Of a stretch of DNA of 64,000 nucleotides, positions 43,848 to 54,431 are shown one piece after another. Source of the stretch: Olivibacter sp. SDN3. GTDB lineage: Bacteria; Bacteroidota; Bacteroidia; Sphingobacteriales; Sphingobacteriaceae. The notes below the pieces were generated by a model. It was not told the DNA's origin. It did no database searches and saw only the letters and a program-made list of their open reading frames with translations. The first letter of the stretch is position 1; every line of letters starts with the position of its first letter. The stretch spans positions 5,270,001 to 5,334,000 of the forward strand of contig NZ_CP060497.1 in the NCBI RefSeq assembly GCF_014334135.1, read 5' to 3'. The position numbers and the translations under genes are program-made.

Positions 43848-43855
43848 CAAAGCTA
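43848..43855 (-). promoter_or_regulatory. Candidate -7 box of dnaE
   Basis: Minus-strand TAGCTTTG matches TAnnTTTG and lies 36 bases upstream of the dnaE ATG. No clear -33 TTTG partner was seen. Confidence 0.35.
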
Positions 43856-43967
43856 CTGAAATTTGCCCTTTCCATAACAGTATTTCCACATAAAAAGTAG
43901 CAGAAATCAGGTGATAACTTTCGTTTGAAAATGCTTTCCTGTAATGCAAAAAAATGCTTAGGGCTAA

Positions 43968-43999
43968 TTTGGAAATAAAATTCATTTTACATAAGTTTG
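43968..43999 (+). promoter_or_regulatory. Bacteroidota-type promoter of the HTCS gene
   Basis: TTTG at 43968-43971, 20 bases, then TAAGTTTG at 43992-43999: a consensus match including spacing. The predicted start is near 44006, giving a leader of about 90 bases before the GTG at 44098. Confidence 0.65.
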
Positions 44000-44097
44000 A
44001 TTGATTATTTCTATAAATCTAAACTATTGGGTATCAAACCAATTTGGTTTATATAACCTTATAATCGCATTCATTAAAAAGTGTAAAAAAGATCGAA

Positions 44098-47000
44098 GTG
44101 TTAAGAAGATTGTGCTATACCCTAACTGCTTTGCTTTACACAGCAATGACAACGTTAGCACAAGAGGTGTCAACGATCCATTTTCAACAATTAAGTGAGC
44201 AACATGGCCTATCCAATAACCATGTAAATGCCATAATAAAAGACGATAGTGGTTTTCTTTGGTTCGGAACTTCTGCTGGACTAAACAGATATGACGGTCA
44301 ACAAATGAAAGTATTCCGTCATTCTAACAATAACCCTTCATCTATTAACGATAATAATATACAACGATTATTTATTGGTCCTCAAGGGAAGCTCTGGGTT
44401 AAAACGATAAAAGGTCTTAACGTTTATGATCAGGAAAAGGAAGTTTTTGAAAATAACAGTGACAGTATACTGGCTAGTTACGGAATTCCTTCAGGAATTA
44501 TCAAGGATATACTGAAAGACGATCAAGGTTATTATTGGTTTCTACATGAAGAGGAAGGTTTGTTTCGTTACCATCCTAGAGATCGGAAATGCCGCCACTA
44601 TCAAACCAATAAAAGCCAGCAGATTACTGGAATAGCAAATACAAAAGACCATACATTATACCTTATATATGCACAGGGCTTGATAGAAGAAGTGGCAAAT
44701 AACACCTTAGTGAAAAAGACGCACTTTCAAGCGATATCGGCAGACCAGCAAGCCGACTACAAGTTATTCGTTGACCGGGACGGAGGCCTCTGGATTCACG
44801 CAGAAAATATTCCTCTGGGAGCCTATTACATACGTTCTAAAAATCATGAAACGGTGCACCTCCATCATACGAGTCAAAATGGCATGCTCAATAGTAATAT
44901 GGTAAGCCATATCACGGAAGATGAAGATGGTTTAATATGGCTTGCTACTGATCATGGAGGAATTAATCTTATTGATAAAAAGACGCTTAAGACATATTAC
45001 CTAACACACGATGAAAGCAATCCTAACAGCATCGCACAGAATAGCACGATCTCCATGCATAAGGACAGGGAGCATATCATCTGGATAGGGACATATAAAC
45101 AGGGTATCAGCTACTATCATCAGCAAATGCACATGTTTCCGATGGTAAATCATCGGAAAAACTTGCCTTTCGATGATGTTAATAAATTTGTTGAAGACAA
45201 AAATGGAAATTTATGGATAGGTACCAATGGTGGAGGAATAATTTATTACGATAGGAAGCGCGAACAGTTCAGACAATATCTACATCAGTCCAACAGCCAG
45301 TTGGGCCTCAGCAGCAATATTGTAGTGAGTCTATTAAGCGATAACCAGCAGCGCTTATGGATAGGAACCTATCATGGTGGTTTAAATATATTTGACGGTA
45401 AGCAGTTCAAACATTATACCGGCGATTCTGAGGGGAATGGTTTAAACGACAATAGCATTTGGGAAATCTATCAGGATAGCAACGGTAAAATCTGGTTGGG
45501 TACTTTAGTTGGCGGACTGTATTACTATGAACCTGAACAGGATAATTTCATACCTGTAAAAAATGACGATATTTCCGCTTATGTCTCCGCTATCTGTGAA
45601 GATCACGACGGGAATTTGTGGGTAGGCGGCGCAGAAGGTATCGTCGTAATGAATCAAGCACTTCAAACAATAAACAAATATACAGCCAATTCGCCCTACA
45701 GGCAACCGATCAGTAATAACTATATCTCCGATATTTACCAAGATAGCCAGCACCGCATATGGATTGCCACCCAAGATGGTTTAAACCTGTTTCGACCTGG
45801 AGCGCACCCATCTTTTGTTGTTTACAAACAATCAGCTGGTTTACCCGATAATGTTATTTTGAACGTACTGGAAGATAATATGGGCCAGTTATGGATAAGC
45901 ACGCTTAAAGGACTTTCATGCATTACCGGCGTTGATGACACTAATGAAAAACTACATACAAAAAACTACACTAAGCTGGATGGACTACAGGGATTATCAT
46001 TTAACGAAAATGCAGCATTAAAAACCAGCAAAGGCGAATTATTATTTGGTGGTCCCGCAGGCTTCAATATTATAAGTCCAGACAAAATTCCCCCGATCAG
46101 TCAACAACTGAAACCAATCATCACAGAATTTGCGCTATTTAATCATGCTCTAAAAATAGATGAAGTACACCGGGGCAAGGTCATCCTAAACCAATCTCCA
46201 GCCTTAACAAAAAAGATACAGCTAAAATACGATCAAAATGTATTTAGCATCACTTTTTCTGCGCTTAACTTCTTAACTGATGAGCATACGAAGTTTTACT
46301 ACAAATTGGAAGGTTTCCATGAAAACTGGCTCCCGGATGAAGACAACCACAAGGTAACATTTACCAACCTGGATCCAGGTGTATATCAGTTTATCGTGAA
46401 AGCCGCTCTCGATAATGGGAAATGGAGCGAACCTTATGAGCTATTGCAGATAAAAATAGCTCCCCCTTTTTGGAAGACTCCTCTAGCGTACACCATTTAT
46501 TTGACTGCGGCGATATGTTTCCTATTACTGATAAGACATATCGAAAAACAACGTCAGAAAAGTCGCTTTTTGCTCCAACAGGAACGTGAAGAAACGAAAA
46601 GGGCCGTAGAGTTGGAACAAACAAAAACTAAATTCTTCACCAATATCAGTCATGAATTTCGTACACCATTGAGCCTGATTCTCGCCCCTGTTGACCGTCT
46701 ACTGGAGAGTAATCCTCAGTCCGAACAACTCAACCACCTCAACACGATAAAAAGAAATGCCAAAAGATTGCTTAATCTTGTTAATCAATTACTAGACCTT
46801 AAAAAGGTAGACAATAATAAATTGAAATTGAACCTTCACTTGGGAGACCTGATAACACAGGTAAAAGACCATGTCACTTCTTTTGCTGATCTCGCTCAAA
46901 AAAAGCATATAAATCTTGTCTTTGAGTCAAATAAAAACAGCTTCTACACTTATTTTGATCAGGAAAAGTTAGAACGGATTATTTTCAATTTGATGAGCAA

Positions 47001-48162
47001 TGCGCTTAAATTTACTTCTGACGACGGTCAGATCACTATCCATGTTTCTGTTCCTTCCAAGGCAGAAGCGGACACCTTCACGCTGACCGTAGCAGATACC
47101 GGTATAGGCATACCTAAGGACCAGCAGAAAAAAATTTTTGAACGATATTTTCAACATGTTTCGGATGATGCGCTTTTCAACCAGGGGAACGGCATAGGCT
47201 TATCCATTACTTACGAATACGTTCAACTATTGAATGGCGAAATACACTTAACCAGCGAAGAAGGGAAAGGTAGTTGCTTTACTATTACCCTACCTGTTTT
47301 GTCTGGCGGAAAACAGTCAATCTCCAAACCCGCCCTTTTTGAATATGAGGAAAACGTGAACGAACTGGAAAGTGAGGGAACCAACCGTTCTGTAAATAGT
47401 AATAAAAAACTCCCCAGTATTTTACTTGTTGATGATGACGAGGATTTTATTCACTATCTAAAAGAAAATTTGAAATCCGATTTTAGTATTATTTGCTGTT
47501 ATGACGCCACCTCCGCTTGGCAAAAGGTATTGTTCCATCATCCCGATCTCATACTATCTGACGTTCACATGCCTGGAGAATCGGGTATCAGTCTCTGCAA
47601 AAAAATAAAACAGGACAACCGGACACGGCACACCCCCGTTATTTTATTGACAGCGTATACCGATGCTTATATGCAGCTAAAAGCTGTTGATATGGGTGCT
47701 TCTGACTATATTACAAAACCTTTTCACTTCCAGCTGTTACGCTCTAAAATTAAAAACCAACTTAAGCAGAAGGACCTTTTTGAAAAAACCTATAAAAAGC
47801 AACTAGAAATACTTCCAAGTACGATTGCTGTTGAATCCGAAGATGAAAAGTTTTTACGCAGGGCTACAAAAATAATAGAAGAGAACATTTCCAATACTGC
47901 CTTTTCTGTTGAACATTTGTCGGAAGCTCTAAATATAAGTAGAGTTGGTTTATACAAGCGACTATTAGCCCTTAACGGACACACGCCATCGGAATTTATC
48001 CGGAACATGCGTTTGCGTAAAGCAGCACAGTTGCTGGCAAAATCTAACCTAAGCATTGCAGAGATCGCCTACCATGTAGGTTTCAACAACCCAAAACAAT
48101 TCAGTAAATATTTTAAAGCAATGTACCACGTTCTCCCTTCGGTATATAAACAACATCAATAA
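44098..48162 (+). CDS. Hybrid two-component system regulator (HTCS) of the GH31/GH2 locus
   Basis: A 1354-residue one-protein sensor and transcription factor. Residues 1-22 are a signal peptide. Residues about 25-680 are repeated two-component propeller motifs (DGLIWLATDHGG, NGNLWIGTNGGG, NGKIWLGTLVGG), and 690-790 a Y_Y_Y domain; both are periplasmic. A transmembrane helix is at about 795-813. The histidine kinase follows with His852 in NISHEFRTPLS, then ATPase N and G boxes (NLMSNALKFT, DTGIGIP). The receiver domain has Asp1155 in LILSDVHMPG, and an AraC-type helix-turn-helix ends the protein (about 1265-1354). The start is GTG; ATG at 44146 would remove the signal. It adjoins the GH31-SusCD-GH2 genes it probably activates. 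Confidence 0.95.
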   Translation: MLRRLCYTLTALLYTAMTTLAQEVSTIHFQQLSEQHGLSNNHVNAIIKDDSGFLWFGTSAGLNRYDGQQMKVFRHSNNNPSSINDNNIQRLFIGPQGKLWVKTIKGLNVYDQEKEVFENNSDSILASYGIPSGIIKDILKDDQGYYWFLHEEEGLFRYHPRDRKCRHYQTNKSQQITGIANTKDHTLYLIYAQGLIEEVANNTLVKKTHFQAISADQQADYKLFVDRDGGLWIHAENIPLGAYYIRSKNHETVHLHHTSQNGMLNSNMVSHITEDEDGLIWLATDHGGINLIDKKTLKTYYLTHDESNPNSIAQNSTISMHKDREHIIWIGTYKQGISYYHQQMHMFPMVNHRKNLPFDDVNKFVEDKNGNLWIGTNGGGIIYYDRKREQFRQYLHQSNSQLGLSSNIVVSLLSDNQQRLWIGTYHGGLNIFDGKQFKHYTGDSEGNGLNDNSIWEIYQDSNGKIWLGTLVGGLYYYEPEQDNFIPVKNDDISAYVSAICEDHDGNLWVGGAEGIVVMNQALQTINKYTANSPYRQPISNNYISDIYQDSQHRIWIATQDGLNLFRPGAHPSFVVYKQSAGLPDNVILNVLEDNMGQLWISTLKGLSCITGVDDTNEKLHTKNYTKLDGLQGLSFNENAALKTSKGELLFGGPAGFNIISPDKIPPISQQLKPIITEFALFNHALKIDEVHRGKVILNQSPALTKKIQLKYDQNVFSITFSALNFLTDEHTKFYYKLEGFHENWLPDEDNHKVTFTNLDPGVYQFIVKAALDNGKWSEPYELLQIKIAPPFWKTPLAYTIYLTAAICFLLLIRHIEKQRQKSRFLLQQEREETKRAVELEQTKTKFFTNISHEFRTPLSLILAPVDRLLESNPQSEQLNHLNTIKRNAKRLLNLVNQLLDLKKVDNNKLKLNLHLGDLITQVKDHVTSFADLAQKKHINLVFESNKNSFYTYFDQEKLERIIFNLMSNALKFTSDDGQITIHVSVPSKAEADTFTLTVADTGIGIPKDQQKKIFERYFQHVSDDALFNQGNGIGLSITYEYVQLLNGEIHLTSEEGKGSCFTITLPVLSGGKQSISKPALFEYEENVNELESEGTNRSVNSNKKLPSILLVDDDEDFIHYLKENLKSDFSIICCYDATSAWQKVLFHHPDLILSDVHMPGESGISLCKKIKQDNRTRHTPVILLTAYTDAYMQLKAVDMGASDYITKPFHFQLLRSKIKNQLKQKDLFEKTYKKQLEILPSTIAVESEDEKFLRRATKIIEENISNTAFSVEHLSEALNISRVGLYKRLLALNGHTPSEFIRNMRLRKAAQLLAKSNLSIAEIAYHVGFNNPKQFSKYFKAMYHVLPSVYKQHQ

Positions 48163-48297
48163 AGTTATAGAGGAATACTTTATCAAAAAAGTCTTTCGTT
48201 GAAAAATCGGCCTTTTATATGCCAATATTCATAATTAGTTAACAAAAAGACCCCTAAAAATAAACGTCCCTATCCCCTCATACAATATAATCAGCAT

Positions 48298-48305
48298 TAG
48301 CTTTG
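48298..48305 (+). promoter_or_regulatory. Candidate -7 box upstream of the GH31 gene
   Basis: TAGCTTTG matches TAnnTTTG, 89 bases upstream of the GH31 ATG, in the 232-base gap where the HTCS would be expected to act. No TTTG lies at the usual distance upstream, which is common for activator-dependent promoters. Confidence 0.45.
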
Positions 48306-48394
48306 TCAAGTATTATCTACTCATATCAACAGGATAATAAAGACCAATGTACCGTAAAACACTAGGCTAATTATTTTTATAAACCAAAAATCGA

Positions 48395-51250
48395 ATGCGA
48401 AAGCTAGCAGCGCTATTAACCATATTTTGCTATAGTACTTTTTTCATAGCAAATGCCCAACAGGGTACCTATCAAAAAAAAGAATCCGGGGTAAGTATTA
48501 CTTATAAAAACACCCCCTATAGTATCGATCAGCAGTTAGATATCACCTTTATTAGCGATAGTATAGTACACGTAAAATCATCGCCCGTTGAACGTACCGT
48601 ATCTCCTTCTGATGAATTAATACTAACAGATACGATCTTCGGAAATTCGCCGGTTATTTCTGTCAAGGAAGAGCATGACCAGTTGCTTCTTCATACTGTA
48701 GGTTTAGAAGTTGCGGTATCACTCTTGAATGGACAATTGGTCTTTTTAAACCATGAGGGAGATACCCTTCTCCAGGAAGCACCACGTGATGCCGGCACTT
48801 TCAAGTTAGATGCAGCAGGTGGAGATCTATTTTATCGCGTAAAACAAGACTTCCAAGTAGATCCTCAGGAAGGACTATACGGATTAGGGCAGCACCAGAA
48901 TGGTATAATGAATTACCAGAAACGTCAGGTAAACCTATTACAATACAACACCGAAGTTGCTGTTCCAATGTTAGTTTCGACTAAAAATTACGGTATATTA
49001 TGGAATAATTATGCTATTACGAAGGCCGGTGATACCCGTCCACTACTACCCCTGTCGGCCTTAAAATTATATGCTAAAACAGGCGAGGAAGGCTGGTTAA
49101 CCGCCACCTATTTAAATAAAGAACATCCGGACGAAGTTTTTACTTCTCGTCCGGAATCCGATATTGCATATTATTATCTTAGTGATCTCCAGAAGTTTCC
49201 GGAAAATATAGATTTATCAAAAAGCTTAATACTTTATGAAGGAGCCATAAGCTCGCCGTTATCCGGTTTACATCGTTTACATTTTAAATATGCAGGTTAT
49301 GTTAAGGTGTGGATTGACGATAAACTGGTACAAAATAGATGGCGGGAATCTTGGAATGCCGGAACGTTTGAAGTAGATCTCTCCTTCGAGGCCAACAGTA
49401 AACACACGATTAAAATCGAATGGAAACCAGAGGGAACCCAATCTTATCTAGGTGTACAATGCCAGCGTCCTTTAGCGTCAGCAGAACAACAACTATTCTC
49501 TTTTGACTCAGAAGCCGGCGCTGGAGTTGATTATTATTTTTTTAGTGGTCAAAACATCGATCAGGTAATTGGTGGTTACCGAAAACTTACCGGCAAGGCG
49601 CCTATTATGCCGCTATGGTCTTTTGGTTTCTGGCAAAGTCGTGAACGCTATAAGACCCAACAAGAGATTTTAGCAATAGCAAAGGAATTCAGAGAACGGA
49701 ATATCCCGATTGACAACCTTGTTTTGGACTGGTCATACTGGAAAGAGAAAGATTGGGGTAGTCAGGATTATGACAGCACGCGCTTTCCCGATGCCTCGGG
49801 GATGATTGATCAATTGCATCAGAACAACTATCACTTTATGATTTCCGTATGGCCAAAATTCAATGAGGAATCCAGCACATTTGACGCCTTCATGAATAAG
49901 GGCTGGCTATACAGGCGAAACCTTGCTGATGGCCGAAAAGATTGGATTGGCGAAGGCTATCGTTCTACTTTTTATGATCCTTTCCACGAGGGTGCGAGAA
50001 AAGGCTTTTGGGACTTATTAAATCGTAAACTTTACGCAAAAGGGGTAGACGCCTTCTGGATGGACGCCAGCGAACCCGACATACACTCTAACATTAATAT
50101 CGAAGAGCGAAAAGCTGTTTTTCAGCCTAGTATTGGCTCATCAACAAGATATTATAATGCCTTCCCTCTGCAAAATGCCAAAGGCATTTATGAAGGTCAA
50201 CGTGAGACAGACCCAAACAAAAGAGTTTTTATCCTTACCCGCTCAGCTTTCGCTGGACAACAACGCTTTGCTGCCGCCACTTGGAGTGGCGATATCGCTT
50301 CCACATGGGAAGATATGAAAGATCAGATTGCAGCAGGGATAAATTTCTCCATGTCTGGTTTGCCCTATTGGACTATGGACGCCGGCGGTTTCCTAGTTGA
50401 AAAAAAATACCATGAGCCCAATGATGTCGATCTGGAGGAATGGCGGGAGTTAAATGCTCGATGGTATCAATTTGGCACTTTTCTTCCCATATTCAGAGCG
50501 CATGGACAATACCCCTATCGTGAACCTTTTAATATAGCTCCATCGGTGCACCCAGCGTATAAGAGCATGATTGCTTCAATCCAACTAAGGTATCGCCTGC
50601 TACCCTACATATACAGTTTAGCGGGAAAAATCTATCATGAAGATTACACAATGATGCGCGGGTTAGCGATGGACTTTAGTACGGATAAAAAGGTATATAA
50701 TATTAATGATCAATTCCTATTGGGCCCTTCCCTACTAGTTAATCCTGTCACAAAAAAAGGGTTCACCGAACGATCGGTATACTTACCAAACGATATTTCA
50801 TGGTATGATTTATATACTGGAGCACAATACCCAGGCGGTCAAACCATCCAAGCTGCCGCGCCTTATGAAAGAATTCCGGTTTTTGTAAAAGCTGGATCGA
50901 TCTTGCCGATCGGACCAATACTACAGCATACAGAAGAAAAAACCTCCATCCCACTCACCTTATACGTATATGATGGTGCTGATGGAATATTTGCACTATA
51001 TGAAGACGATGGCAAAAGTTATGGTTACGAAAAGGGAATCTTTAACACCATAACCTTCCATTACAACCAACAAGACAAGGAGCTAAGTATTTCGAAAAGA
51101 AAAGGACAATACGCTGACGCTCCAAGTAGGCGTACATTTAACATTGTATTTGTAGACGCCAATCAACGTCATGGAATCGAAGCTATGCAGACAAAAAATG
51201 CCCACCGGGTAAACTACACAGGTAAACCATTAAAAATCAAACTTCAATAA
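48395..51250 (+). CDS. GH31 alpha-xylosidase / alpha-glucosidase with inserted PA14 domain
   Basis: A 951-residue secreted glycosidase. A signal peptide (residues 1-22) ends IANAQQ. After the N-terminal beta-sandwich, a PA14-like module is inserted at about residues 230-365, where the stretch LHFKYAGYVKVWIDDKLVQN is typical of PA14. The catalytic barrel has nucleophile Asp557 in VDAFWMDASEPD and acid/base Asp633 in TWSGDIASTWEDM. A PA14 insertion is known in xyloglucan-active alpha-xylosidases such as CjXyl31A. Together with the downstream beta-galactosidase this favours alpha-xylosidase acting on xyloglucan oligosaccharides; alpha-glucosidase activity is the alternative. It is the first gene after the HTCS. 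Confidence 0.88.
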   Translation: MRKLAALLTIFCYSTFFIANAQQGTYQKKESGVSITYKNTPYSIDQQLDITFISDSIVHVKSSPVERTVSPSDELILTDTIFGNSPVISVKEEHDQLLLHTVGLEVAVSLLNGQLVFLNHEGDTLLQEAPRDAGTFKLDAAGGDLFYRVKQDFQVDPQEGLYGLGQHQNGIMNYQKRQVNLLQYNTEVAVPMLVSTKNYGILWNNYAITKAGDTRPLLPLSALKLYAKTGEEGWLTATYLNKEHPDEVFTSRPESDIAYYYLSDLQKFPENIDLSKSLILYEGAISSPLSGLHRLHFKYAGYVKVWIDDKLVQNRWRESWNAGTFEVDLSFEANSKHTIKIEWKPEGTQSYLGVQCQRPLASAEQQLFSFDSEAGAGVDYYFFSGQNIDQVIGGYRKLTGKAPIMPLWSFGFWQSRERYKTQQEILAIAKEFRERNIPIDNLVLDWSYWKEKDWGSQDYDSTRFPDASGMIDQLHQNNYHFMISVWPKFNEESSTFDAFMNKGWLYRRNLADGRKDWIGEGYRSTFYDPFHEGARKGFWDLLNRKLYAKGVDAFWMDASEPDIHSNINIEERKAVFQPSIGSSTRYYNAFPLQNAKGIYEGQRETDPNKRVFILTRSAFAGQQRFAAATWSGDIASTWEDMKDQIAAGINFSMSGLPYWTMDAGGFLVEKKYHEPNDVDLEEWRELNARWYQFGTFLPIFRAHGQYPYREPFNIAPSVHPAYKSMIASIQLRYRLLPYIYSLAGKIYHEDYTMMRGLAMDFSTDKKVYNINDQFLLGPSLLVNPVTKKGFTERSVYLPNDISWYDLYTGAQYPGGQTIQAAAPYERIPVFVKAGSILPIGPILQHTEEKTSIPLTLYVYDGADGIFALYEDDGKSYGYEKGIFNTITFHYNQQDKELSISKRKGQYADAPSRRTFNIVFVDANQRHGIEAMQTKNAHRVNYTGKPLKIKLQ

Positions 51251-51304
51251 ATAATTACGGAGATTGTTCGGACCAAACAAGCCCGTTTAAAGGACCTAAA
51301 AAAA

Positions 51305-54300
51305 ATGATTATGCTAATATTATTAAAACAAGCCAAAAAAATTGGCCTCATTCTACTTTTACTACTATCGATAACTGCACGTGCACAGCAGCCGATCAAA
51401 GGAAAAGTTATTTCTTCGGAAGATCAGCTACCTATTCCAGGCGCAAGCGTTAAGATAAAAGGCACGAATACAGGCTCTTCGACCAATGAAGAAGGTAATT
51501 TTACTATAAATGCCAACGTTGGTGATATTCTTCTGATCACCTACGTCGGCATGGATGTAAGAGAAGTTTCCGTTACTTCTACTGAACCATTACTTATTGA
51601 ACTTAATCCGGGCATTGGCGATCTGGACGAGGTTGTGGTAGTAGGTTATGGTGTACAACAGAAAAAACTGGTAACTGGCGCTTCGGTACAGGTGAAGGGT
51701 GAGGATATATTAAAACAGAATACGACAAATGCGTTACAAGCCCTTCAGGGCCAAACTCCCGGTGTGCAAATAACTTCAACTTCGGGTCAGCCAGGTGAAA
51801 GTATGCGTGTAATTATCCGAGGAGTGGGTACCGTAAACAATGCTAGTCCACTTTATGTGGTTGATGGCGTATTAACCAATGATATCACTTATTTGAACCC
51901 TAATGATATTGCATCCATTGACGTACTAAAAGACGCTGCGTCTGCGGCAATATACGGTTCGCAGGCCGCCAATGGTGTGATACTGGTAACCACCAAACAA
52001 GGTAAAAAAGGGCAATCTGCCCAAATTTCTTTTGATGGATTTACCGGTATTCAACAAGTAGCAGACAAAATCGGTATGCTGGATGCAACAAGTTTTGGCA
52101 TTATCATGAACGAAGCCGCTGTCAATTCCGGCAAGCAACCCTATTTTTCAAATCAAGAAATAGCCCAGCTGGGTGAAGGCACCAATTGGATGAACCAGTT
52201 ATTTGTGGATAATGCCATCCATCAAAACTATTCATTAAGCGCACAAGGAGGCGGTGAACATTCCACATACTCGACCTCGTTATCATATACCGGTCAAGAA
52301 GGTATTGTTGGAGGTAAAGATCTTTCGAATTACGAACGCATTAATTACCGCATCAATTCAGAACACAACCTTTACAATGACATTATCCGTTTTGGTGAAC
52401 ACCTTACATTCACCTACCTAAAAAGCAATGGTATCGGCGTGGGCAATCAATACAACAATTCGCTCAGAGGCGCTTTTAATACCAGTTCCTTTGTTCCGAT
52501 GTACGATGAGAATGGCAATTTTTTCGACAATAGCAACTCCTCTTGGAATAATGGTGAGGCCAACCCTTACGCACAGATGTTTTACGACAATCAAAATACT
52601 CGAAACAGTCAGCGCTTATTTGGCGACATCTATATGGTTATAGAGCCGTTTAAAGGGCTACGATTTAGAACAAGTCTAGGATTGGATTACAATGTTAATG
52701 AGAGCAGATCTTTTGAACCAATTTATAAGTTATCTGCCTATGCGTTCAATGATTTTTCGAGGATTAACCAAAATATGGGAAAGGGAAAAACCTTGTTATG
52801 GGATAATCTATTGAGCTACAATTTCGATGTAAGAGACGATCACCAATTTGAAGCAATGGTCGGCACTTCGGCTTTTCAATACGAAGGTTCGAGTATGTGG
52901 GGAACCAACATAAATGCTGTATTTAACGACTTAGAGCATGCCTGGTTATCGAACGCTACCAATCGTAATGACGCTACCCAGATAACTATAGGCGGTTCAC
53001 CTGACGATCCAGATAAACGGATGTCATACTTTGGTCGACTAAACTACAACTACAAAGGCACCTACTTATTAAATGCAACCTTTAGAGCAGATGGATCTTC
53101 TAAGTTTGCCCGTTCCAATAGGTGGGGTTATTTCCCATCTATATCAGCAGGATGGGTCATTACCAATGAGAACTTTATGGCGGGTGCCAATACTTGGCTT
53201 GATTTTTTCAAACTAAGGGCAAGCTGGGGACAAGTGGGTAATCAGAACATTGCCGCCTTTCAATTTATGGCGCCAGTATCCTTTTTAAATACCAATTACA
53301 TTTTTGGCAATACAGAAGGCGTGTTGACCCCCGGTGCCTTTCCGAGCAGACTAAGCAATACAGCATTGCGGTGGGAAACGTCTGAACAGGCAAATATCGG
53401 TTTCGATGCCAGGCTGTTGAATAACCGCATGGATATAAATTTCGATTGGTATACAAAAATCACCAAAGATTGGCTGGTAGAAGCGCCTATATTAGCTACT
53501 GCAGGTGCTGATGCACCCTTCATTAACGGTGGAGATGTACGAAACAGCGGTATTGAGCTAGCTATTGCATATCACGATCATATTGGTGAATTTAATTACT
53601 CCATCGGCGTGAATGGTACATACAACCGGAACAAGGTAGGACAAATTCCAACAGCCGATGGTATTATACATGGCAATCCCAATGTCTTATATGACAACTC
53701 CTTGGAATTCTACCGGGCAGAGAACGGATTTCCGATAGGCTATTTTTGGGGTTTACGAACTGACGGCATCTTCCAGAGTGAAGAAGAAGTAAACAATTAC
53801 CGAAATGGCGGCGGCACATTGATACAACCCAGTGCGCAGCCCGGGGACGTACGGTACGTTGATTTAAATGGAGATGGTATCATCAACGATGCCGATAAGA
53901 CGATAATAGGCAATCCCAATCCCGATTACACTTTCGGCTTCAACATTTCAGGGAATTACAAAGGGTTTGATTTTGCCGTACAGGCTTCGGGAGTCGCGGG
54001 TAACCAACTGGTACAATCTTATCGTAACCACGCAAACCCCTACGCTAATTATACCACTTCCATATTAGACCGTTGGCATGGCCCTGGCTCTTCCAACACA
54101 CTGCCTCGTTTAACAGAAGATGCCCGCAACTGGACCAATTTTTCAGATTTATACATTCACAATGGTGATTTCCTCCGGATCAACACCATTACCTTAGGTT
54201 ATGATTTTGGAAGCATTCTCAACAGGAATTACCTACGAAAAGTTCGTCTGTACGCGTCAATATTAAATGCCTTTACTTTCACCAGGTATAATGGAATGGA

Positions 54301-54400
54301 CCCAGAGATAGGTTATGCAGAAGGTTTTGCTTCGGGTGTAGACCTCGGCTACTACCCTCGTCCACGAACGCTTATGATCGGAACTAACATCACTTTCTAA
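51305..54400 (+). CDS. SusC/RagA TonB-dependent transporter (GH31/GH2 locus)
   Basis: A 1031-residue outer-membrane importer. A signal peptide ends LLLSITARAQQ, followed by the carboxypeptidase-regulatory-like domain (IKGKVISSEDQLPIPGASVK). The signature LDEVVVVGYGVQQKKLVTGA precedes the plug domain, with GSQAANGVILVTTKQGKKG in place of the usual GSRAANG. The barrel ends PRTLMIGTNITF. It lies 54 bases after GH31 and 31 bases before its SusD partner. It likely imports the oligosaccharide recognised by the HTCS sensor. Confidence 0.94.
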   Translation: MIMLILLKQAKKIGLILLLLLSITARAQQPIKGKVISSEDQLPIPGASVKIKGTNTGSSTNEEGNFTINANVGDILLITYVGMDVREVSVTSTEPLLIELNPGIGDLDEVVVVGYGVQQKKLVTGASVQVKGEDILKQNTTNALQALQGQTPGVQITSTSGQPGESMRVIIRGVGTVNNASPLYVVDGVLTNDITYLNPNDIASIDVLKDAASAAIYGSQAANGVILVTTKQGKKGQSAQISFDGFTGIQQVADKIGMLDATSFGIIMNEAAVNSGKQPYFSNQEIAQLGEGTNWMNQLFVDNAIHQNYSLSAQGGGEHSTYSTSLSYTGQEGIVGGKDLSNYERINYRINSEHNLYNDIIRFGEHLTFTYLKSNGIGVGNQYNNSLRGAFNTSSFVPMYDENGNFFDNSNSSWNNGEANPYAQMFYDNQNTRNSQRLFGDIYMVIEPFKGLRFRTSLGLDYNVNESRSFEPIYKLSAYAFNDFSRINQNMGKGKTLLWDNLLSYNFDVRDDHQFEAMVGTSAFQYEGSSMWGTNINAVFNDLEHAWLSNATNRNDATQITIGGSPDDPDKRMSYFGRLNYNYKGTYLLNATFRADGSSKFARSNRWGYFPSISAGWVITNENFMAGANTWLDFFKLRASWGQVGNQNIAAFQFMAPVSFLNTNYIFGNTEGVLTPGAFPSRLSNTALRWETSEQANIGFDARLLNNRMDINFDWYTKITKDWLVEAPILATAGADAPFINGGDVRNSGIELAIAYHDHIGEFNYSIGVNGTYNRNKVGQIPTADGIIHGNPNVLYDNSLEFYRAENGFPIGYFWGLRTDGIFQSEEEVNNYRNGGGTLIQPSAQPGDVRYVDLNGDGIINDADKTIIGNPNPDYTFGFNISGNYKGFDFAVQASGVAGNQLVQSYRNHANPYANYTTSILDRWHGPGSSNTLPRLTEDARNWTNFSDLYIHNGDFLRINTITLGYDFGSILNRNYLRKVRLYASILNAFTFTRYNGMDPEIGYAEGFASGVDLGYYPRPRTLMIGTNITF

Positions 54401-54431
54401 CGATGAATAAAAAACTTTAAAAAAGAAGGAT

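Noticed and set aside
48163-48394. Possible LacI operator upstream of GH31 (AAACGTCCC)
   Set aside because: It lacks the palindromic AACGTT core, and this locus has its own HTCS regulator.
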